Positions 56,861 through 64,000 of a DNA stretch of 64,000 bases are shown one piece after another. Within the stretch, counting starts at the first letter, position 1. Every line of letters begins with the position of its first letter. The translations under genes were made by a program, and so were the position numbers. Below the pieces are notes generated by a model that worked only from the letters and a program-made list of their open reading frames with translations, was not told the DNA's origin and ran no database searches. Source of the DNA: Glandiceps talaboti (taxonomy: Eukaryota; Hemichordata; Enteropneusta; Spengelidae); NCBI RefSeq assembly GCF_964340395.1, contig NC_135569.1:18593957-18657956 (forward strand). The letters are read 5' to 3'.

Positions 56861-58139
56861 CAAAACAAAGTTCAGAACAGGTTTGTACACAAATAACATG
56901 CATGGGCCACTTTCATGCAAACCTGGAACAAATGTCAGGTATAGAAGTCAACATATGCACATTACTTTGCTTTGCTTTGTTACCTTCACAATAATGACCA
57001 ATTGAGTGGCCAACAGTCAGAGGAATACATGTTTCACCCACTTACACTGGAAGCTTAGATAATAGATAGAAACCTCATTTGGATGTCTATCCTCGTATTA
57101 TTCATGATGAGCTCTCTTGAAGTATGCATGTGTATGTCTGAATGCATGGACCAGTTTTGACCAAACCTGCCACAACTGTCAGATACTGTAGTACAAATAT
57201 GTATACCACTCTATAAGTGGTTCATCTAAATATATAAAATGACATATTTTTCAAAAATATCCCAGAGGAATAAGGAGAAAGATTTGGAATGTGAAGGCTT
57301 GTTATTGACCTAACTAAAGAACTAATCAATAAACTAACTTGCTAACAAACTAACAAACTAATTAACTAACTACATGATGCAAGTTTTCACACTTCCAACA
57401 AATTTCTTACTTATTGCTATTCTGAATGTTTAAAGACAAATGTTACTGCCATTAATTAGGTCCTTATTGTGTATATAACTAGACTACAGTATCTGACAGT
57501 TGTGCATGGTTTGGTTTACGCCGGTCCATTCATTCAGAGGTATACATGAACACTATGGATAATTTTCAATTTCATCTTAGCATACATTTCAAGCTGAAGT
57601 TTTTAAGGTTTCAATAAAAAGCTCATCATGCATGGATGATAAGATTGTAGACACTCAAATGATGTCACTATCTATTAAGCTTAAAGAGTCAGTAGAGAAA
57701 AATACATTTTAATGACAAACATGTCCACCATTCCACCATTTTTGCCAAGGTCACAAGACAAACTTTTAAGTAATATGTATATGTACCTGACATTTGTCCT
57801 AAGTTTGGTTGGAATCAGCTATTCATGCCAGACATGTTTATATATACTTGACAGACTAACTACACAGTCGGTCAGTCAGTCAGTCAGTCAGCCACCTTGA
57901 TTAAATTCTTCTGTTAGCCAGTAATTAGTGTGCTTGTTAGCTGTGGAACCCCCCCCCCCCCCCTCCCGTTTTACTCAATGACAGCCGTCTTTTTAGTGAA
58001 CAATTGTGATTTACTATTTAACTCAAAAGCATTAATACACGAAGACTATATTAATCTATTATCTATTTGAGGGGAGTATGTTGTCAATGAAGATGTTGTA
58101 GTTAAAATCAATATTTACAGCATAACTAAAAAATTGAAA
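56861..58139. other. AT-rich sequence; short repeats only
   Basis: Contains (AACT)-rich stretches (57,320-57,370), (GTCA)n at 57,867-57,890 and a poly-C run at 57,950-57,963. No gene recognised. Confidence 0.5.
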
Positions 58140-58260
58140 TACATACAGACTCCATTCGAGTGTCTGCCCCATATTATCAGCAAGCTGTCTTTTCAGATTT
58201 TGACCTTGACATTGTACTTCAGGGTCAGTTATCTAAATCAAGTCATTTCTTGTAAGAGTT
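58140..58260. repeat. repeat H copy
   Basis: GACCTTGACATTGTACTTCA then GGGTCAGTTATCTAAATCAA. Confidence 0.5.
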
Positions 58261-58269
58261 TTAGAAGTA

Positions 58270-58962
58270 TGATATGAGTGAGTTTACAGAGATCAAAAAA
58301 GGAGTGTGACAAGGATGTTTGTTTTCCCCGGACCTCTTCAACCTTTATAGTGAAATGATTTGTGAGAATTAAACGAAAACAGTGGTTTTGTAATTGGTGG
58401 ACATAATGTTAACAACTTACGGTATGCAGATGACACAGTATTGGTTTCTGAATCTCAAGAGAAACTACAAGAACTGTTAGACAAAGTTGAAGAGGGGAGC
58501 AAGAAAAAAGGATTGTCAATCAATTGCATGGTGGGAAGCAAAAGTGAAAGCCCAAAGTTTGAATTGAAGGTTGGTGGAGCATAAATTACAGGCAACAGAA
58601 ATGTGGTTTTACAGAAGAATGATGAAAATATCATGGCTGATCACATAACAAATGAGGAGGTTTTAAGAAGAGCTGGCACACAGAAGAAACTGATGAAAAC
58701 CATTAGAGAAAAGGACAGCTCAAGTTCTTAGGACACATTATGAGGAAAGAAGGATTAGAAGAATTAATGCTAACTGGTCATGTAAATGGGAATTGAAGTA
58801 GAGGAAGACAACGCATGACATACCTCAAAAGCTAAAAGTAAATGGATGGAAGAACGAATTCCTAAAACAGAAGTAGCAGAGTTAAAAATTCTCAGAACAG
58901 CAAAGGACAGAAATCTGTGTAGATCCATGGTCACTAACATTCTTAAAGGATATGACAGATAG
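58270..58962 (+). pseudogene. non-LTR retrotransposon RT remnant, internally deleted
   Basis: Blocks: IKKGV*QGCLFSPDLFNLYS (58,290; motif RQGCxxSPxLFN), GGHNVNNLRYADDTVLVSES (catalytic YADD), KKKGLSINC, then after a deletion ADHITNEEVLRRAGTQKKLM, and a C-terminal SKWMEERIPKTEVAELK. The C-terminal 'TNEEVLRRAG...LGHI.RK' pattern is well known in animal LINE proteins annotated as craniofacial-development-protein-like. Stops and frameshifts throughout. Confidence 0.75.
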
Positions 58963-59127
58963 AGAGAGAGGGGGGGGGGGAGATATCACTTCGTTATTTT
59001 ATGATGTCCGCTTTAGTATTCACATTCCACATGATTTAGATACATGTATATAGAAAGTTTGAGTTAAAGTCCACTTTAACTAAAAATTGATAAACTTAAT
59101 AATTATTTATTAAGCAGGTATTTAAGT

Positions 59128-60300
59128 AGTGGATAGGTAGGTAGACCGACAGGTAGGTAGGTGTAAGATAAATATGTAGGTAGGTTGGTATTTAAATTAT
59201 AGGTAGGTGGGTGGGTTAGTAGGTAGGTAGATAGGTAGGTAGGTAAGCTGGTATTTAAATTGTAGGTAGGTAGGTAGGTAGGTAGGTAGGTAGGTAGGTA
59301 GGTAGGTAGGTAGGTAGGTAGGTAGGTAGGTAGGTAGGTAGGTAGGTAGGTAGGTAGGTAGGTAGGTAGGTAGGTAGGTAGGTAGGTAGGTAGGTAGGTA
59401 GGCTGGTATTTAAATATTAGGTAGGTAGGTAGGGAGGTAGGTAGGCTGGTATTTAAATATTAGGTAGGTAGGTAGGTAGGTAGGCTGGTATTTAAATATT
59501 AGGTAGGTAGGTAGGCTGGTATTTAAATATTAGGTAGGTAGGTAGGTAGGTAGGCTGGTATTTAAATATTAGGTAGGTAGGTAGGTAGGTAGGTAGGCTG
59601 GTAGGGAGGTAGGTAGGCTGGTATTTAAATATTAGGTAGGTAGGTAGGTTGGTATTTTAATATTAGGTAGGTAGGTAGGCTGGTATTTAAATTGTAGGTA
59701 GGTAGGTAGGCTGGTATTTAAATATTAGGTAGGTAGGTAGGTAGGTAGGTAGGCTGGTATTTAAATATTAGGTAGGTAGGTAGGTAGGTAGGTAGGCTGG
59801 TATTTAAATATTAGATAGGTAGGTAGGTAGGTAGGTAGGTAGGCTGGTATTTAAATATTAGGTAGGTAGGTAGGTAGGCTGGTATTTTAATATTAGGTAG
59901 GTAGGTAGGTAGGTAGGTAGGTAGGTAGGCTGGTATTTAAATTGTAGGTAGGTAGGTAGGTAGGTAGGTAGGCTGGTATTTAAATATTAGGTAGGTAGGT
60001 AGGTAGGTAGGCTGGTATTTAAATATTAGGTAGGTAGGTAGGTAGGTAGGTAGGTAGGCTGGTATTTAAATATTAGGTAGGTAGGTAGGTAGGCTGGTAT
60101 TTAAATATTAGGTAGGTAGGTGGGTAGGTAGGGAATTAGGTAGGCTGGTATTTAAATATTAGGTAGGTAGGTAGGTAGGTAGGTAGGCTGGTAATTAAAT
60201 AATTGGTGGGTAGGCCGTTAGATAGATATAAGATAGGTAGGCAGGCGGGTAGTAGGTAGTTAGGCATTGAGGGAAGTGGGTAGGTAGGTATAGTTAGTTA
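59128..60300. repeat. compound array: (GGTA)n punctuated by a GGCTGGTATTTAAATATTAG motif
   Basis: Long TAGG tetranucleotide tracts, the longest at about 59,266-59,401. They are broken about 22 times by the 20-base insert GGCTGGTATTTAAATATTAG (variants TTTTAATATT, TTTAAATTGT). Spacing varies with the number of tetramers between inserts. The insert has the palindromic core TATTTAAATA. No coding. Confidence 0.95.
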
Positions 60301-60354
60301 GGCTGGCAGGTAGGTTTTCTCCCTTCAATGGTTTGTCTTGACATACCTTTTTGT

Positions 60355-61088
60355 TCTTATTTGGCATGTTTGCTGGGCTTTTTAATGACTCAAAAAATCT
60401 CGCGGTTTGGAGTGTTCCGCAGACAAGATTAAATTCCAGCCATGTGCTGTATTGCATTCACCCTCATGGTGTTGTTAGGCTTCACTCATGTGGGCTAATC
60501 TGTCTACTCCCATAAATACAAGCTTGGTCACTTCCAGGGCTCAAATTATCCAGGTACAAGGTACAAAATATGCATGATGCGAGTGAAAGTTGCGAGTAGC
60601 AAGTGGCGAAATACACCACTTGCGAGTGGTGAAAAGTTACGCTTGAGAATGGTGACAATGTATCACTTGCGAGTAGTGAAAAGTGACGCTTGTGAGTGGT
60701 GACAATGTATCACTTGCTAGTATAAAACCGTGTCTAGCATTCTGTGGCTCTCACAGCTCTCATATCAACCCCAACAGGGACTTGGCCAGGAGATCGGTCC
60801 TGCTGGTTAAATAGTGCTGCTTTCCCGTAACTTTATTGATATAGCAAGTGGCGAAATACACCACTTGCGAGTGGTGAAAAGTTACGCTTGCGAGTTGTGA
60901 CAATGTATCACTTGCGAGTAGTGAAAAGTGACGCTTGTGAGTGGTGACAATGTATCACTTGCTAGTATAAAACCGTGTCTAGCATTCTGTGGCTCTCACA
61001 GCTCTCATATCAACCCCAACAGGGACTTGGCCAGGAGATCGGTCCCGCTGGTTAAATAGTGCTGCTTTCCCGTAACTTTATCGATATA
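60355..61088 (+). repeat. repeat E copy with a 246-bp tandem duplication
   Basis: CAGCACATGGCTGG and related motifs appear in inverse orientation to 54,192-54,510. From 60,598 a block (AGCAAGTGGCGAAATACACC ... GGTTAAATAGTGCTGCTTTC) is repeated from 60,844. Each block contains CACTTGCGAGTAGTGAAAAG / GACGCTTGTGAGTGGTGACA sub-repeats. No convincing gene. Confidence 0.75.
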
Positions 61089-62219
61089 GCTAGTGACTAC
61101 AGTGACTTCGAGCTTTGTCTTACTGTGGAATGATGCTACCTTGCACTGAAGGACAGCCCAAGCTTTCTGCTGTGAAATGGTGAGGTTCTCCATGGTACAT
61201 TCATGTTGGAAACAATGAGAGAAATGATCTTCCTCACCCTACAGTCAAACTTTTATACCATTTCTTTGTTATAACCCGGAATAATAGCGTAGTTGTTTTA
61301 TAAATTGGCATAATAACATTAAAAAAATGTCGCAGAGTTGACTATTGTCTGCCGGTAGCTTTTTAGAGGTTGGAGGCGTGAATGGCAATTCTTATATTGT
61401 TGCACTAACTTTCATGGAACCGAAACGGTAATTATTCCATAGACAGAAGACCCTTTTACTCTCTATGGTTATTCAGACAAGAAGCTTGGATTTTAAAAAA
61501 AAAATTAAAAAATGAATAATTATATCGACGCTGACAACACAGAACTTCGACTGAAATTCAACTGCGGTCGTATGTGATCAAATAGGTCACTTGAGGTCAT
61601 TTGCGTTCTGACAAGTTTTACCCATGAGTTCGTGTAAGCATGGAAGTATAACCCCACAAGGTTTTTAAACAAATATTCGTGGTCTTGTAACAAATGGAGA
61701 GTTTATAGCAAACAATGGAATGACGACAACAGACTAACTGGCGATGTTGTTGAACGAAAAAACTTTATGATTTGAAGTAACTTTATAGTAAGACCGCCAA
61801 ACACTGGCCGTAGTTTATTAGTCAAAGCAGTGTATACAATGAATAAAAGAAAGCCCAACGGGTCTTGCTCCGGATGTTTATGTAGCGTTGATCGACTCGA
61901 GTAGCGTTGAGCTATCGAGTAGCGTCGTAAATTCATTCAGTGTTCTTGGTCGAACGCGACTACAAATACTTTCCCCATCCATAGGAATTTCATTTTTTAT
62001 TCATCTAAAAAGCATGTCCCCCAAGACATTTGGATAATGGACGGTTTACACACAGTGGCTTCGGGATGTACAGCGGTAAGTACAACGTTACTATTGGTAC
62101 TATCGTACTTACCAAAGCCACCATGCTGCTACCTAGCTAGCGAGGCCAATCACGAGGCTCCAATCACTGGTAACACTGTCGATGTCATGCCATCACGATC
62201 ATCAAACATCAAACCTTTA
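61089..62219. other. sequence with no recognised gene
   Basis: The short frame from ATG 62,037 (MDGLHTVASGCTA) runs to a GTAAGT, which could be a first exon and donor but has no other support. A minus-strand 62-codon frame at 61,005-61,193 partly overlaps repeat E. Confidence 0.35.
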
Positions 62220-62390
62220 ACCATTAGCCACTCACAAGTCATACATTGTCACCACTCGCAAGCGTCACTTTTCACTACTCGCAAGTGATACATTTCACCA
62301 CTCGCAAGCGTCACTTTTCACCACTCGCAAGTAGCACATTTCGCCACTTGCTACTCGCAAGGTACGCCAGTGCAGGTAGATTTCAAAATT
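62220..62390 (-). repeat. repeat E copy, inverted relative to 60.4 kb
   Basis: Four CACTCGCAAG(C/T) sub-repeats, then TTGCTACTCGCAAGGTACGC and the outer end GCAGGTAGATTTCAAAATTG. With 60,355-61,088 it forms a large inverted pair flanking about 1.1 kb. Confidence 0.7.
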
Positions 62391-64000
62391 GAGGTGCACA
62401 CTGTACATATCAATTGTCACTGGAAAAACTGTACAAATCTCCTCAGAATAACAAAAAGCACACAGAGTGGTTGTTTTTGATGATTAAGTTTGAATTTTGA
62501 AGTAACAGAAGGATTTAATCAACATTAATTGATATATTTACTCATAGACCCTCCACCAACACTGCAACAGGATACACATCAAAGGATCTCTAAATGTTTA
62601 TTGTATGATGTTTGTTTGCATACATTAAGCTACATAAGCATTTCCTGTCCATTTCTGTGTTGTTTACAGTCACTGTGACTCAATGATAGTTGCTAGCTAT
62701 CCGACATGTTTTTCACTAAATTTTCTGACCATTTTGAAGTTTATAACTGGTTGAAGACCCAACAAGATATATAGTATTTTAGGTAAATCATACATAGTCT
62801 TGTCGTGTATTTTGTTGTTCTCTGGTATGAAAAGAAGAATAGATCACATAAGCTGTCCATTGTTTGCGATTGTTGCAGTATGCTTTGAGTACAGTGTTTC
62901 GTTCATTAGGGTTGTTACTGGATTTCTCTGTCAGAAATGATTCTTGAAGTTTTGAGTCTATTTATTGATGCTTTTTATCACATGTTAATATTTTAGGCTG
63001 CCTTCATTGATCAGGATTAGGCATGTTATCGTAACTACATCAAAATAAAATGTAAACATCCAATGCGTGGTTGCCATTTTACCTCTGTTGTCGTGGTTGA
63101 TATATTCACGATACATTTCGTCAAAAACATGTCTCCGAAACGATTTCAAAACGAGTACTAGACTTCAAATTTCTGGTTGCTAGCCGATTGAATTTGAAAC
63201 TTTACATCATTCTCAGATGAACCATGACCGAACTAACTGAGAAAATGAGAAGTACTCCAACTTTGACTTGAGAGATTGTATTTACGCAGATTACCTTTCA
63301 AGTTGTGGCTCAATTTTAATATTTGAATGAATTGTAACCCATTATGTCTTCTTTGATTTGAAAAGTGCAAATCTGTTATGTTCTTGAGCGTAGTACATGT
63401 GCCGGTGTTATGCAGGGCTATTAAAATGGCATAAAAATACATGGCATTGTAGAAATGTACAAAATTTATAGACATACCAGTTCGATCGACGATGTGTTTC
63501 ACAAAATTGTACATCATTCTTCAAATTCTAGAGGCATGCATAGATTTCAAAATGTCTCGCGCAATAGTCGCGGAAAAAATGGCAGAATTATAGATTTGTA
63601 TCTAAACTTCCAGCCTTTCTCATGCTTGTTGCATGTGTCGGCCACTGTTGGCATGTCTTCGTATAAGGAAATTACATATTTTCATCATAATTGTACGTTA
63701 TCATTTACATGATTTTGTATGGTTTCATGCCCACTCTTGTTCAATTATCAAGTCCTTCCTTGTGTATGCAGAGCTGACAAAAATCAAAATTGTCGTCAAA
63801 GACATGGGAAGATGCCATACCATGATGTGTTGTGGTCATCAACATAAATAAGCATAACCGCGTATAATCTCTTCTCATCTTTTTCGAGATTTTACATGTG
63901 ATTTATGTAGCATCATGAGGTTTTTACACTCTTGAAGGAAGTCTTCATTACTGCTATAGTAACAGGATTAATTAAACTTAATGTATGCAAACAGAGTTCG
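62391..64000. other. AT-rich sequence with no recognised feature
   Basis: ORFs of 94, 85 and 72 residues occur on both strands, without family resemblance. No repeats shared with the rest of the window were noticed. Confidence 0.4.

Noticed and set aside
62037-62288. ATG frame MDGLHTVASGCTA followed by GTAAGT, possible first exon
   Set aside because: Short, no homology, no promoter evidence visible; its later part runs into repeat E.

Overview
This is a stretch of an invertebrate animal genome (nuclear, AT-rich, intron-containing). The evidence is split exons of alpha-spectrin with GT/AG splice sites, L1-like and other LINE remnants, and nested DNA transposons. The species cannot be fixed from the sequence. 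The dispersed repeats with tandem cores and hairpin ends resemble Helentron-type non-autonomous elements known from molluscs and other invertebrates, but that is only a hint. No complete protein-coding gene, rRNA, tRNA or CRISPR array was recognised. Most of the DNA is transposons, satellites and intron. || Gene content. On the + strand, exons of an alpha-spectrin (SPTAN1-like) gene or gene copy run from about 7.2 kb (possibly from 0.3 kb) to 41.2 kb. Two exons of a mid-protein spectrin repeat lie at 7.2-7.7 kb. The repeat that carries the SH3 domain lies at 23.6 and 26.8 kb. From 27.2 to 40.4 kb four exon types are amplified: SH3 N-half (5 copies here plus one displaced at 13.96 kb), SH3 C-half (3), the following spectrin-repeat exon (6) and a linker/helix exon (3). 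All nineteen exons from 23,584 to 40,375 are open, have plausible splice sites and agree in phase, so they could be read as one frame of 1,027 codons. The exons after the array (40.6 and 41.05 kb) carry a stop and a frameshift, and about 330 residues of the usual spectrin order are missing between 7.7 and 23.6 kb. The locus is therefore either a decaying partial copy or a strongly remodelled paralogue. || Mobile DNA. Two repeat families with unrelated sequence share one architecture: 5' hairpin, simple-sequence run, body, tandem core (151 bp or about 114 bp), inverted copy of the first bases, 3' hairpin. Both sit directly after TT. Family 1 starts AGTCCCCGC and family 2 starts AGCACAACTG. Two empty target sites for family 1 exist inside the window. 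Nested in or around them are hAT-like elements (4.45, 15.7, 19.9 kb), a Harbinger-like element (52.5 kb), a TTAA-flanked element (49.3 kb), a 2.5-kb TIR element with a transposase remnant (23.76 kb), a long-TIR element (9.87 kb), a truncated L1-like LINE with a 17-bp target duplication (20.2-22.8 kb) and two other LINE remnants (55 and 58 kb). || Layout. 0-6 kb: nested repeats. 6-8 kb: foldbacks and spectrin exons. 8.4-19.7 kb: nested transposons around a displaced SH3 exon. 19.7-23 kb: LINE in a repeat nest. 23.5-41.2 kb: spectrin exon array. 41-45.5 kb: little recognisable. 45.5-48.6 kb: 48-bp satellite and (AT)n. 48.8-54.5 kb: two family 2 copies with nested transposons. 54.5-59 kb: LINE remnants. 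59.1-60.3 kb: GGTA-based array. 60.3-62.4 kb: a CACTTGCGAGT-rich repeat. 62.4-64 kb: nothing recognised.
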